A stretch of 43,840 nt of DNA from positions 1 to 43,840 of the IMG/VR virus record IMGVR_UViG_3300022074_000099. One strand, written 5' to 3'. Shown piece after piece: positions 17,060 through 25,381 of the stretch (positions within the stretch are counted from its first letter, which is position 1; the number at the start of each line of letters is the position of its first letter). The notes under the pieces were generated by a model that saw only the letters and a list, made by a program, of their open reading frames with translations, was not told the origin of the DNA and did not search any database. A program made the translations under genes and the position numbers. Origin of the DNA: a virus.

Positions 17060-19079
17060 GCCAGTTGGGGCCGATTTTTGCTTCTAATAGAAGCGGAACA
17101 TTGAATACTAACCCCCAACGTATAGTAATCAAGTTTGGTAACTCGTTGTTTGTTTTGTTTATCACCTCAATAACACTCCTTTCCTCATCGGGGTGGACAT
17201 CAATGACAATCGAGTCATGCACAGTGTTTACCACGCAGGACTGCATGTTGTCAAGCAGTTTATCAATGTGCAGCAGAGCCAGAGGCACAATGTCTGCGGT
17301 AGCAAACGACTGCACGGGGTAGTTCTTTATCTGTGTGAAGTGTGACACACGACCATTAGCCTTGCGGATTACATCAGGGAATGCGAACTCGCGTCCTGAT
17401 GGTGTGGTAATCTTGCGAGTGTTCACAGCTTCTTTAGCCAATCGGGAATGCCATACCCCGATACCCTTGTACTTCTCCGTGAAGTGTGTGTAATACTCTG
17501 CTTCCGCTGCCGTTCTCCCAAAGCCTGTTGCGCCATAAAGCGGTGCAAACGTGTGAGCCTTTGCAGTCTGCCTATCCGTAGGCTGACCAGCATCGGTAAT
17601 AACTTGAGCGGTGTATGAGTGTACATCAAACCCAGTAGATACTTCTTCAATGGCAACTCCATCCTGTGAGAGATATGCAGCGGCACGAAACTCAAGCTGT
17701 GCAAAGTCAGCCTCAAGTATCTTACCCCCTGCGAAGCGGGACACGAACACCTTCTTGACGGGGAACGTACCGCCACGTGGCATGTTCTGCATGTTTGGTT
17801 CAGCGCCAGAGAAGCGGCCTGTAGCCGTGCGGTGCTGCAGCAGACGGACATGCAGCTTGCCGTCCTGCTTGGTATACATACGGATGCCATCCACGAAAGA
17901 TGACAGGTATGTCTCGACTGCAGACAAGCGTCGAACTTTTGACAAGAAGTCAGTGGCGTCTGTCATTCCTTTGACGCGCGCTGCTTTCTCCAATGTCTCA
18001 AGGTTCTGCTTGCTGGTGCTGAACCCGTTGGCACTAGCCCACTTGGGACCGGGTGGCTTGAACTTCAGTCCAGCCAACTCTTTACCAGCCACAAGATGAT
18101 AACCAGCCCCGCCGCATGATGTACACTTATTAGTTCGGGAAAATGGTGTTCCATCTTTCTTTACCTTTCGTACTTGACCGGAGCCATTACACTCGCGGCA
18201 CTGTGTTGCCTTCGTTTTGTATAGACGCTCTGTACCCCCAGCCATCAGGCTGCGGAAGTCGGCTTCGTCCATGTATGGGTCAATCGCATTGCCCCAGTAT
18301 GGTTTGTCTACGACCTTGCGGCTGTATACAACCCAAGACAGTTGCTCTGGGCTGTTCAGGTTGATAGGTGTGTCACCCATCAGAACACGAACATGAGCCT
18401 GCAAGTCCTCCTGTAACTGGTCACGCTCCTGCTCAAACTGCAGGCGCACATCTTCCAGCACACTAAGGTCAACCTTGAACCCGCGCTGATAGATACGGGC
18501 AAGGCACACCGCAACCTCATTGGTCAGTTCAACTGTGCCTTTGAGACCGGCATCCTGTTTGCTGTTGAGCCGCCGCATCTGATTGTCAGCAAGCTGCTGC
18601 GTAGCCTCAAGGTCAGCAATCAGGTATTCCGTCAACTCGTTGTACGGGATGTCACGAGTGCTAACACCCTTGGCGAAATACTCCTTGAGAGTATCTTGCT
18701 TCTTTGTGTCGAGGTCGTAACGCTCTGCACATGCCTCAAGCGATAGCGGCTCCTTCTGCCCACGCTGCATGACATACTCTGCCAGCATCGTATCGTACAC
18801 AGGGCCGTCATACTTGAACCCAGACTCCCACAGCCACAGCAAGTCGTGTGCTGCGTTGTGACAGATGAGGATAGTAGCCTCGTCAAGAAGCATCTGCACA
18901 CGCTCGTAGTAATCGTCCTGATTGGGACGGTCAGCGTGGTCAAACGGAAACGTCAGACACTGGCCTTGGTCAGTCAGCATACCCACCATGACCAGCGTAT
19001 TGTCTGGCTCGAATGGGTCGAGGTGCATCTTACCATCACGCTTAGTAACGGTGTTCTCTACGTCAAGTGTTAGCTTCAT
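17037..19079 (-). CDS. family A DNA polymerase with 3'-5' exonuclease and DnaJ-type zinc insertion
   Basis: 680 residues. Proofreading motifs: D6/E8 (LDVENT), NAAHD at 75-79, YLIAD at 152-156. An insertion at about 290-328 has two zinc knuckles, C294-x2-C297-NGSG and C319-x2-C322-GGAG, the central-domain pattern of DnaJ, known in HMO-2011-type phage polymerases. Polymerase motifs: A around D458 (LEADFAQLEF), B R503...K507..F511...Y515-G, C H621-D622-S623. The residue equivalent to E. coli Pol I 762 is Phe (F511). Motif C has Ser where Pol I has Glu. The start overlaps the helicase stop (ATGA). Confidence 0.95.
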   Translation of the reverse strand: MKLTLDVENTVTKRDGKMHLDPFEPDNTLVMVGMLTDQGQCLTFPFDHADRPNQDDYYERVQMLLDEATILICHNAAHDLLWLWESGFKYDGPVYDTMLAEYVMQRGQKEPLSLEACAERYDLDTKKQDTLKEYFAKGVSTRDIPYNELTEYLIADLEATQQLADNQMRRLNSKQDAGLKGTVELTNEVAVCLARIYQRGFKVDLSVLEDVRLQFEQERDQLQEDLQAHVRVLMGDTPINLNSPEQLSWVVYSRKVVDKPYWGNAIDPYMDEADFRSLMAGGTERLYKTKATQCRECNGSGQVRKVKKDGTPFSRTNKCTSCGGAGYHLVAGKELAGLKFKPPGPKWASANGFSTSKQNLETLEKAARVKGMTDATDFLSKVRRLSAVETYLSSFVDGIRMYTKQDGKLHVRLLQHRTATGRFSGAEPNMQNMPRGGTFPVKKVFVSRFAGGKILEADFAQLEFRAAAYLSQDGVAIEEVSTGFDVHSYTAQVITDAGQPTDRQTAKAHTFAPLYGATGFGRTAAEAEYYTHFTEKYKGIGVWHSRLAKEAVNTRKITTPSGREFAFPDVIRKANGRVSHFTQIKNYPVQSFATADIVPLALLHIDKLLDNMQSCVVNTVHDSIVIDVHPDEERSVIEVINKTNNELPNLITIRWGLVFNVPLLLEAKIGPNWLDTKDVS

Positions 19080-20299
19080 CCTTCGTACCTCGCTGTCAGA
19101 TAGTCCAGTTCACAGTTTACCATACCGTGCCAGCCATTCAACTTGTTCTTCACAATGTTGATATGGCGAAGGGGGCTGTCTTCTTCCTGACCCTCAACTG
19201 TTGGCGACTTACCAATCAGTATCATCAGGTCAGCCTCTGCAGCCTTACCGGTACGGCTACCCTCCATCATACTCTGGTTCAACTGTGCGCGGCCTTCTGC
19301 CTCTGCAGATAGCTGAGACATGTAGAACACGGCACAGTCATAGGTCTTGGCAATCTGACGTGCATAGATAGCACACGCCTTGAGTGCCTCGTCCTGTCGA
19401 GCGAAGGAGCCTTGTACACCAAACTTGTCACCCATGTCAAGCACAAGGATGTCAGGCTTGTACGACTTACACACAGACTCCACCCATGCCATGTCACGGC
19501 CACCCGCTTCCTTAATCTTGATGTTGTTCATCACGGGTGCATAGAGTGCCTGTGCCTTGGACATGTTGTCCCGCACCTCACGAGCAGACATGCCTGCTGC
19601 TGCCGTAAGGTAACGTGCGCCGACACGGTGGGTAGGTTCTTCGTTACACAAGATGATACACTTGGCACCTTGGTGAGCAAAGCCACCGGGTGCAGCAATC
19701 AGGCTTGCGTGGAACGAAGTCTTGCCTGTGTTTGGACGTGCGCCAACTTCAATAAGCTGTCCACCCGACACACCCTCAACCTTGCGTGTAACGCTAGGAA
19801 TGTTGAAGGTCCAACGTGCTTCAAGTTCAGCCTTGGCCATCAGCGTTTCGATGGTGATGTCGTCCCACTCAATATTGAGATTGGGAATGAAGTCGTCACC
19901 GTACCGCTCAAGCAGGTTACGCAGAGCCTCAAGGCTGGCTGCATCACCGTTGACCATATCAAAGCCAATGTTGGCTACGTCCTCGCCAACAACCTGCTGG
20001 AACAGCTTAGACAGCACTTCCTGTGCTATGTCGCTGCCCATCGGTTGCTCTCTGCGTATCTGTGAGAAGAGGCTGGCGAATGCTTGCTTCTGCGCAGTAG
20101 TCAGTGTCGGGTTGTCCGACATGAACAAGGCTTCGATTTCATCGGGCGTGACGCTCCGCTCGTACCTGTCCATAGCAGTATCAATCGACTGCTTAATCTT
20201 CCGCACGTCCTTACTGAATAGACGCTGCGGACATTTTGAGCCACGATGGTCATCGTAGAAGGACTTGTCCATCAGGCTCCTAATGATTGATAATTCCAT
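19076..20299 (-). CDS. DnaB/gp4-type replicative helicase (RecA fold)
   Basis: 407 residues. Walker A GARPNTGKT at 186-194. A Walker B-like strand, DILVLDMGDKFG, lies further on, then YMSQLS (sensor-like) and a C-terminal KNKLNGWHG loop, as in DnaB-family helicases. The N-terminal about 160 residues are helical and may be the primase-interaction part. It unwinds the fork ahead of the family A polymerase. GGAG precedes the ATG; the start overlaps the primase gene by 20 bases, so the T7-like primase and helicase activities are on two coupled genes. Confidence 0.85.
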   Translation of the reverse strand: MELSIIRSLMDKSFYDDHRGSKCPQRLFSKDVRKIKQSIDTAMDRYERSVTPDEIEALFMSDNPTLTTAQKQAFASLFSQIRREQPMGSDIAQEVLSKLFQQVVGEDVANIGFDMVNGDAASLEALRNLLERYGDDFIPNLNIEWDDITIETLMAKAELEARWTFNIPSVTRKVEGVSGGQLIEVGARPNTGKTSFHASLIAAPGGFAHQGAKCIILCNEEPTHRVGARYLTAAAGMSAREVRDNMSKAQALYAPVMNNIKIKEAGGRDMAWVESVCKSYKPDILVLDMGDKFGVQGSFARQDEALKACAIYARQIAKTYDCAVFYMSQLSAEAEGRAQLNQSMMEGSRTGKAAEADLMILIGKSPTVEGQEEDSPLRHINIVKNKLNGWHGMVNCELDYLTARYEG

Positions 20300-21047
20300 G
20301 TAGATTCTCCATATCTGTCGGGTTACGATATTTGAGGTCGTCGGTTAGACGGAGAACACGAACATCGTTGACGTGTCCTCGTAGTTCCTTTGCCATGAGC
20401 AAAGTCTTCGGTAGCGCATCGGGGTCTAGCGCAACGATGGCTGTTGAGAACTGCGAGAGATACCTTTTATGCGACTCTTGCAAAGACGTGCCTAGAAGCG
20501 CAACCCCGACAAAGGTGCCGTAACCAACAACGGCTGCACTCAAGCAGTCCTCAACAACTACGGCGACTTTACCACACCCTGATGTGTATGGCAAGCCACT
20601 TTTTCCATAGCGTTTCCATTTGGGCAATCGCTTGGACAGACTGCGGCCTGTCGCATCAACGATACGCCCCTCATGCCTGATGGGAAACACGAGACGGTCC
20701 TCCTTCACATCGTACATCAGGCCAAGTTCCTTGGGGTCAATGCCCCACGTAGCACAGAACCTCTTTAGGAACAGGTTGTCCAAGTTGTCCACAACGTATG
20801 GCGGCAGGTCAAACGTATCCTCCGCGAACTCCTGTACGCCGCCGAAGCCAGCACGAATGTCATCCACACTGATACGGACACGAGTGCCGCCCTTGACGTT
20901 GCACGATGCACGGAAACAATTCCACACGAGGGAACCCATGTTGTTCGTGACAGTAAATGTACGCTCCCCACAGTTGGGGCATTTTGTGCGCACGGTCATG
21001 CCCACGGGTACATCCATATCACTTACAATGTTATATATATTATCCAT
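20280..21047 (-). CDS. DNA primase (zinc ribbon plus TOPRIM)
   Basis: 255 residues. The N-terminal zinc site is C23PNC26 with a second pair in WNCFRASC. The TOPRIM part shows VVVEDCLSAAVVGYG (catalytic Glu strand), GVALLGTSLQ and ALDPDALPKT (DxD). This is the T7 gp4A-type primase layout without the fused helicase. The Shine-Dalgarno is weak. It lies 26 bases downstream of the integrase gene. Confidence 0.85.
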   Translation of the reverse strand: MDNIYNIVSDMDVPVGMTVRTKCPNCGERTFTVTNNMGSLVWNCFRASCNVKGGTRVRISVDDIRAGFGGVQEFAEDTFDLPPYVVDNLDNLFLKRFCATWGIDPKELGLMYDVKEDRLVFPIRHEGRIVDATGRSLSKRLPKWKRYGKSGLPYTSGCGKVAVVVEDCLSAAVVGYGTFVGVALLGTSLQESHKRYLSQFSTAIVALDPDALPKTLLMAKELRGHVNDVRVLRLTDDLKYRNPTDMENLHGIINH

Positions 21048-21073
21048 GTATATATCACTTTCCTTTGCGGCAG

Positions 21074-21952
21074 TTAAGTGCTTTTAACATGGGATTTACG
21101 TGCTGTCAACGCATTATTTGCACTGGCATACGTATTTCTCATGTACGGTTTCACCGACTGCGGGTTACTGTGTCCTGTTACCGACATGATTTGTCCCATA
21201 GGAACACCGGCCTCGACCATCTGTGTCGTGCCTGTCCTCCGTAGGTCCATCAGCCGTAACTCTTCGGGCAATCCTGCTGACCGCATAACCTCCCTGCCAG
21301 CCTTGCTGAACCGCTCTAGGCTGTAGGGGTAATAGGTACCCCTGTAAGGAAACACGCGCGGTGCCACGTAGTCTTGAAAGCCGAAGTCTTCCTTCTGCTG
21401 CACGAGCATTTCGTACAGGTCATCTTCGATTGGCAGGCATACCTCTGCCCTCCGCTTGCTTTGCTCAAGATACAGCTTGCGGCCATCCATGTCTAGGTTT
21501 TCCCACTTGAGTAGGCGCATATCGCCTAGACGCTGGCACCACTCATACGCCATGTGTACAATCAGGCCAATGCTGCGGCTACCCCACAGGCCATACGCCC
21601 TGTCAAGGAATTGACGCACATGCTCCTCTGTCCACACTACCTTACGTTGTGGTGGTGTCTTGCGCTTGATGTTGGCAAACGGATTGACCATTGCATACTC
21701 CATGTCGATGGCGTAGCGATACACTAGCGACGACACGGTACACACATGGTTGGCAAACGAGATGCCGCGCTTGACCCATTCTTCGTAGGCGTGTTTGGCC
21801 TGCCTGCTCGACAGTTTGTCGAACTCGACAGAACCAAACTCACCAACCAACACGTTGAGGAAATATTGATAGTCTTTCTTAGACTTGTCCCTCAACATGT
21901 TGAAATTGTTGGAAGAATAGTATGTCAATACTAAGTCTTCGACTGTCTTCAT
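21074..21952 (-). CDS. int: tyrosine recombinase (integrase)
   Basis: 292 residues. An N-terminal SAM-like core-binding region (about 1-95) precedes the catalytic domain: R141 (CQRLGDMRL), K at about 166 (EQSKRRAE), R238 (MDLRRTGTT), H261 (TGHSNPQSV) and Y270 (VKPYM). The box usually written HxxR reads M235-D-L-R238, so the first His is replaced by Met. Integrases are carried by HMO-2011-type phages even when isolated as lytic. The start overlaps the previous stop (ATGA). No attachment site could be recognised nearby. Confidence 0.85.
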   Translation of the reverse strand: MKTVEDLVLTYYSSNNFNMLRDKSKKDYQYFLNVLVGEFGSVEFDKLSSRQAKHAYEEWVKRGISFANHVCTVSSLVYRYAIDMEYAMVNPFANIKRKTPPQRKVVWTEEHVRQFLDRAYGLWGSRSIGLIVHMAYEWCQRLGDMRLLKWENLDMDGRKLYLEQSKRRAEVCLPIEDDLYEMLVQQKEDFGFQDYVAPRVFPYRGTYYPYSLERFSKAGREVMRSAGLPEELRLMDLRRTGTTQMVEAGVPMGQIMSVTGHSNPQSVKPYMRNTYASANNALTARKSHVKST

Positions 21953-22242
21953 CTCTCAAGTCTCCTACACTCCAGTGATTGATACTCCTCTTCTGTCTCG
22001 ACAAAACTGTAGTTACTAAACTTGCGGTATCTATCTTCGCCATACGAATTGTCATGTCGAAACACACCTTTGCCTAGAGCCATACCCCAGCGAGACATCA
22101 TGTTAAACACATAGTCACAGGGGTAGTGTCCCTTCTCGCACTTGAACTTGTACGTATCCTTGTAGTCCCAGCCGCCGAAACCATCGGGAGCGTACTCCTC
22201 GACAGTCCAGCGGTTGAGATTGGCAAAGTATTCCCTGCTCAT
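21949..22242 (-). CDS. hypothetical protein, aromatic-rich
   Basis: 97 residues from the ATG at 22242 (MSREYFANLNRWTVEEY...), chosen for the ATGA overlap with the DUF932 gene. It is rich in Tyr, Trp and Phe, with Cys-containing KCEKGHYPCDYVFNMMSRWG in the middle. Acidic/Tyr pattern at the C-terminus (FVETEEEYQSLECR). No family recognised. It is translationally coupled on both sides. Confidence 0.55.
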   Translation of the reverse strand: MSREYFANLNRWTVEEYAPDGFGGWDYKDTYKFKCEKGHYPCDYVFNMMSRWGMALGKGVFRHDNSYGEDRYRKFSNYSFVETEEEYQSLECRRLER

Positions 22243-23096
22243 GCTGCCAGCAACTCCTTGAACTCTGTGCTGTTCACCCACTGTGCAGCCTGATTCTCAC
22301 GACGGAACATCGTGATGGCGTTGGTATCCTTGCCAGTGTTACGCAGCCCGAAACCATTACGCTCGTCGGCATAGCTGGCATAGTTCGTGAAGGCGCTGTA
22401 CAATGCCCAAGCATTCTGCCCACGGGTTGCAGCCTCTTGGTTATACAAGGTAAGCATCTTCTCTGCCACCCGGTCTGACTTGAGCAGGGACTCAAGCATA
22501 GCTTTTACGTCACCGACGTACAGTGTCTTGTTTGCGAACCGCTGCAGTCGTTCTGACTGTGCATAGAAAGCCTGTGTCGAACCCTTCAGTTCCTTGATGA
22601 ACTTGTCGATATCAAACCCACTGGTATTCTTCCTGCGGATATCATCATACTCGCCGGTAATCATACCGTTTGTACAGAAGAAGTCGATGGCACCAAAGTA
22701 TACCTGATTGGAACAGCTACCATCCACACCATGCAGGGCAATGATACGCTGTGCAATCGTGGTGCTGTGCAGGTCAGACTCAATACGTGCAGTCACCTCT
22801 GGCAGTGACATGTCAGCCATGACCCAAGCATTATTACGTGCAGTCCTGAAGCGAATGTTCATGCTCTCGCACTCGTCAGCACCAAGGTTCTCCGTGATGG
22901 TATCATGTACACCTACGAAGAAGTCTCCATGATTGGCACATTTGAACCCACTACCGACAATGCCAAGATAGTCTCCGGTGTTACCGTTGATGACATACTT
23001 CTTGTCGGATACTTTCGTTGCCTCATACTCCACAGGGAAGTTGAGGTTCTCTGGCAGCAGTTCCTCTGCTGTAAACATATGTGTATCTAATGGCAT
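22239..23096 (-). CDS. DUF932 (phage/plasmid-like) protein
   Basis: 285 residues. The regions DYLGIVGSGFKCANHGDFF, FRTARNNAWVMADMSLPEV, FFCTNGMITGEYDDIRRKN and a helical C-terminal half with WALYSAFTNYASYADERNG match the DUF932 family, widespread in phages and plasmids and without a settled biochemical role. It is first in its transcript, behind a sigma-70-like promoter (23131-23159) and a strong AAGGAG, suggesting early high expression. Confidence 0.75.
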   Translation of the reverse strand: MPLDTHMFTAEELLPENLNFPVEYEATKVSDKKYVINGNTGDYLGIVGSGFKCANHGDFFVGVHDTITENLGADECESMNIRFRTARNNAWVMADMSLPEVTARIESDLHSTTIAQRIIALHGVDGSCSNQVYFGAIDFFCTNGMITGEYDDIRRKNTSGFDIDKFIKELKGSTQAFYAQSERLQRFANKTLYVGDVKAMLESLLKSDRVAEKMLTLYNQEAATRGQNAWALYSAFTNYASYADERNGFGLRNTGKDTNAITMFRRENQAAQWVNSTEFKELLAA

Positions 23097-23130
23097 AGTT
23101 GTCTCCTTTCATTTGGCAACTGATTGCTAC

Positions 23131-23159
23131 GTTGTATCACAAAGGGTACTCGTAGTCAA
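23131..23159 (-). promoter_or_regulatory. sigma-70-like promoter for the DUF932-integrase-replication operon
   Basis: Minus strand: TTGACT (23159-23154), 17-base spacer, TACAAC (23136-23131), with TG one base ahead of the -10. Same geometry and similar -10 context (GTGATAyAAC) as the promoter at 17031-17059. It is placed 35 bases before the DUF932 start. Confidence 0.6.
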
Positions 23160-23162
23160 GCA

Positions 23163-23582
23163 CTAATCCCAGCGATAGAACATGTGTTCACCTATCTGCA
23201 CGACAGGTGTCTTGCTTTCTGCCCATTCGGGCAGGACGTAGGTTGCATGGTAGTGTGTCGCACCCTCAACGAAGTCGTCAAGGTTGCCTGTGTGTACGCC
23301 CTGTGCAATAGTCAGGGCTTGTTGCCATGCTGTCTGGTCAGGCGTCTTGTCCGACTTGCCATCACAGTACCAGCTAAACTGGCAGCGGTGACGGACAGGG
23401 AAGTCAGGCTTCCATGAGTATGTCGGCCCTTGCATGACCACACCACATACGTCATCGGGGTACCTGTCGTCATACACACGGTTCATTACCACTTGGGCTA
23501 CCGCAACCTGCCCAATGAAGGGCTGGTCACGGGCTTCGTGGTAGATGTTGAGTGCAAGGCATACGAGTGCTTCTGCAAACAT
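23163..23582 (-). CDS. SleB-type cell wall hydrolase
   Basis: 139 residues. LNIYHEARDQP (catalytic Glu16 by analogy) followed by GQVAVAQVVMNRV, then CQFSWYCDGK and a C-terminal GATHYHATYVLPEW ... IGEHMFYRW, is the complete Hydrolase_2 (SleB) pattern. Family enzymes cut peptidoglycan glycan strands. No signal peptide is visible, so access to the wall would need a holin or virion delivery. It is in the early block, far from the GH24 lysozyme and holin (34.2-35.2 kb). TGATG overlap with the upstream gene. Confidence 0.85.
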   Translation of the reverse strand: MFAEALVCLALNIYHEARDQPFIGQVAVAQVVMNRVYDDRYPDDVCGVVMQGPTYSWKPDFPVRHRCQFSWYCDGKSDKTPDQTAWQQALTIAQGVHTGNLDDFVEGATHYHATYVLPEWAESKTPVVQIGEHMFYRWD

Positions 23583-23848
23583 CAGTCGTCAGTCTCCTCG
23601 CTGTGTTCAAACAGTATATAGTCAGCAAACCAGTTGATTTGACCATTCTCGTCACGCTTGGGTACGAACTTCAGGATGCGCGAGAGTTCACACTGTAGCG
23701 TATCCAGATACTTGATGTCTGACATCCATATGTCGTTGCAGTCCGCGATAGTCTGCAGAATATCACGCAGTTTGTTGTGTGAGTTAAGCAAGTCCATGCG
23801 CTGTGCTTGTGTAAGCAAATATGGCTTGCACATATCTAGTTTCTCCAT
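23582..23848 (-). CDS. hypothetical helical protein
   Basis: 88 residues from the ATG at 23848, which has AGGAG at a 7-base spacing (two more ATGs precede it at 23851 and 23854). Helical, Leu-rich (LLTQAQRMDLLNSHNKLRDI), and it ends with FADYILFEHSEETDD. No family recognised. It overlaps the upstream gene's stop region and couples into the SleB gene. Confidence 0.55.
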   Translation of the reverse strand: MEKLDMCKPYLLTQAQRMDLLNSHNKLRDILQTIADCNDIWMSDIKYLDTLQCELSRILKFVPKRDENGQINWFADYILFEHSEETDD

Positions 23849-23850
23849 CA

Positions 23851-24360
23851 TCATTCTCCTTTCATCCAGTAAGGCATCTCTCTGCCGCCTTTGTCCCATC
23901 GGGCAAACGCAGCCTTGTCCACTTTGTAGAAGGCACGGTACGCCTCAATCGGCCATGCCTCTTCGGTCTTGCAGTCGTCGTGTCCGCTGAAGCATTGCGG
24001 GTGCGGCGTTAAGCCACCAGCAAGCGACCACGGCATGAACTGTCGGCAGTTGAGCAATACTTCCCTATGCTTAGATGCACCATGCACTTTGCCATATCTA
24101 TGGGTGTACTCCTTCAACATTGCGTCGTACAACTGCCAAGCAAATGTGTAGTTAGAGCGATTGCGCATAGCCCACAGGGTACACGGATGCTTCTGATGCA
24201 CAGGTTTATACAGCCCATACTTCTCCGCTATCTCAGGCCGATGATGCCACACGCTAGTGCATAGCATCTGCGCTTCCTCCAACGGCATCTTGACAATGTG
24301 CTTGTCGCACAATGACTTAGCGATAGCATCAGGGTGATGCTCAATAAGAAACCTATTCAT
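23851..24360 (-). CDS. conserved phage protein (DKHIVKM family), possibly nucleic-acid enzyme
   Basis: 169 residues from the ATG at 24360. The sequence CDKHIVKMPLEEAQMLCTSV, then HPCTLWAMRNRSNYTFAWQL and YTHRYGKVHGASKH, is a well-conserved phage family I remember as sometimes labelled pyrimidine-dimer glycosylase-like without proof. Invariant His, Lys, Asp, Glu and Arg residues suggest an enzyme. The longer frame to 24489 lacks a ribosome site and overlaps the upstream gene fully. Function not assigned. Confidence 0.6.
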   Translation of the reverse strand: MNRFLIEHHPDAIAKSLCDKHIVKMPLEEAQMLCTSVWHHRPEIAEKYGLYKPVHQKHPCTLWAMRNRSNYTFAWQLYDAMLKEYTHRYGKVHGASKHREVLLNCRQFMPWSLAGGLTPHPQCFSGHDDCKTEEAWPIEAYRAFYKVDKAAFARWDKGGREMPYWMKGE

Positions 24361-24509
24361 CAGCAGTATATCCTTTCCATGATTCCGTTGAAGGCATGGA
24401 ACAAAATCCAGCCAATACATGCAAGACATGCTGCACGTATCACATTGTCCATGAATGGGTCTTTGGCTGGGTCTGTCTCCATCCAGCATGTGAGGATTGT
24501 CTTAATCAT
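24360..24509 (-). CDS. 49-residue membrane protein
   Basis: From the ATG at 24509 the peptide MIKTILTCWMETDPAKDPF is followed by one hydrophobic segment (VIRAACLACIGWILFHAF, about residues 22-39) and a short basic end. The start overlaps the upstream gene by 8 bases and the stop meets the next ATG. Cys-rich single-pass; function unknown. Confidence 0.5.
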   Translation of the reverse strand: MIKTILTCWMETDPAKDPFMDNVIRAACLACIGWILFHAFNGIMERIYC

Positions 24510-24783
24510 GCTCACCTCCATTGCCTCTGCCAAGCCCACCAAAATACTGTGGCTTACGCTTGGCTGTTTCAAACACACCTGCCGTGATGAACACGCCAGC
24601 AATCAGCAGGGCATGAGCAAGCGCACTGATACCAAACACCACGATGCTGCCCATCGACATGCTGAAGATGATACACCACATCCATGCCAGCACCTGCATC
24701 ACCATGTGCCGTGTGTTCATGTCAGGTATGTGGGACAGCGGGTTGTACCGCCAGTCCATGATTAGTTTCCATGTCTTAATCAT
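24502..24783 (-). CDS. small two-helix membrane protein
   Basis: 93 residues from the ATG at 24783. It opens with MIKTWKLIMDWRYNPLSHIP, has two hydrophobic segments at about 30-48 and 50-72 (VMQVLAWMWCIIFSMSMGSI; FGISALAHALLIAGVFITAG), and a polar Gly-rich tail. I recall related proteins in marine phages with the WRYNPLSHIPD motif. Function unknown. It overlaps both neighbours by 8 bases. Confidence 0.6.
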   Translation of the reverse strand: MIKTWKLIMDWRYNPLSHIPDMNTRHMVMQVLAWMWCIIFSMSMGSIVVFGISALAHALLIAGVFITAGVFETAKRKPQYFGGLGRGNGGEHD

Positions 24784-24955
24784 TGCCAAACTCCTTGACC
24801 CATTCCAGTTCAATGCGCTGCTGTGGGTACAATGCAGTCGCCATCTCTAATGCGTGTTCAACCGCATTGTTCCAAACACTCTCTTGTAGGGCAGCGGGGT
24901 GGACAGTTACCTGCCCACTCTCCGCGCCGATTTTGATACCGACTTCCCAATACAT
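24776..24955 (-). CDS. 59-residue hypothetical protein
   Basis: Read by hand: the ATG at 24955 gives MYWEVGIKIGAESGQVTVHP followed by a helical half (ESVWNNAVEHALEMATALYP) and ends at TAA 24776-24778. The start touches the stop of the upstream gene, and the stop overlaps the next gene by 8 bases, as throughout this operon. A beta-hairpin plus helix fold is likely. No family recognised. Confidence 0.6.
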   Translation of the reverse strand: MYWEVGIKIGAESGQVTVHPAALQESVWNNAVEHALEMATALYPQQRIELEWVKEFGND

Positions 24956-25359
24956 TATGCTACCTCCTTCTTTGCTGGGCCACGCTTGCCACGGGCAAGG
25001 TCACGCAGATTGTATGTCTCAACTGTGCCAACATCAACGATGATAGGATGCTTGCTATTCCGACGTGAATATGCACCCAAAGCCTTGTGTATAGCATCAA
25101 GGAAGATGCCAGCAACGTCCTGCCCCATGTACTGTATGTAACCACCTACATCTGCCTTGCCATCACGAGCATGTGGCAGAACCATCTTGTAGAAATTGTA
25201 CCGGCCCATCTTAACTCCGTACACTTTCTCGTACAGTGCTTCGACACGTGCCAGCTTACGCTCCATCTGCGGAGTGGCAATGACCTGTCCGGTCATGCCT
25301 GTTGAACGCTTGAAGTATGTGCCTTTGGCGATGGTGTTCTCAATGGTAAGTGTTGTCAT
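24955..25359 (-). CDS. hypothetical protein
   Basis: 134 residues from the ATG at 25359, with GGAG 9 bases upstream. The first 30 residues are polar and Thr-rich (TIENTIAKGTYFKRSTGMTG), then a basic helical region (QMERKLARVEALYEKVYGVK) and a Gly/Tyr-rich stretch. The C-terminus is basic (LARGKRGPAKKEVA), consistent with nucleic-acid binding. No family recognised. Confidence 0.6.
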   Translation of the reverse strand: MTTLTIENTIAKGTYFKRSTGMTGQVIATPQMERKLARVEALYEKVYGVKMGRYNFYKMVLPHARDGKADVGGYIQYMGQDVAGIFLDAIHKALGAYSRRNSKHPIIVDVGTVETYNLRDLARGKRGPAKKEVA

Positions 25360-25381
25360 GGTAATATCTCCTTTGTGTTGG

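Noticed and set aside
21048-21073. Possible attachment site beside the integrase
   Set aside because: Only 26 AT-rich bases with no repeat or tRNA-like core that I can recognise.
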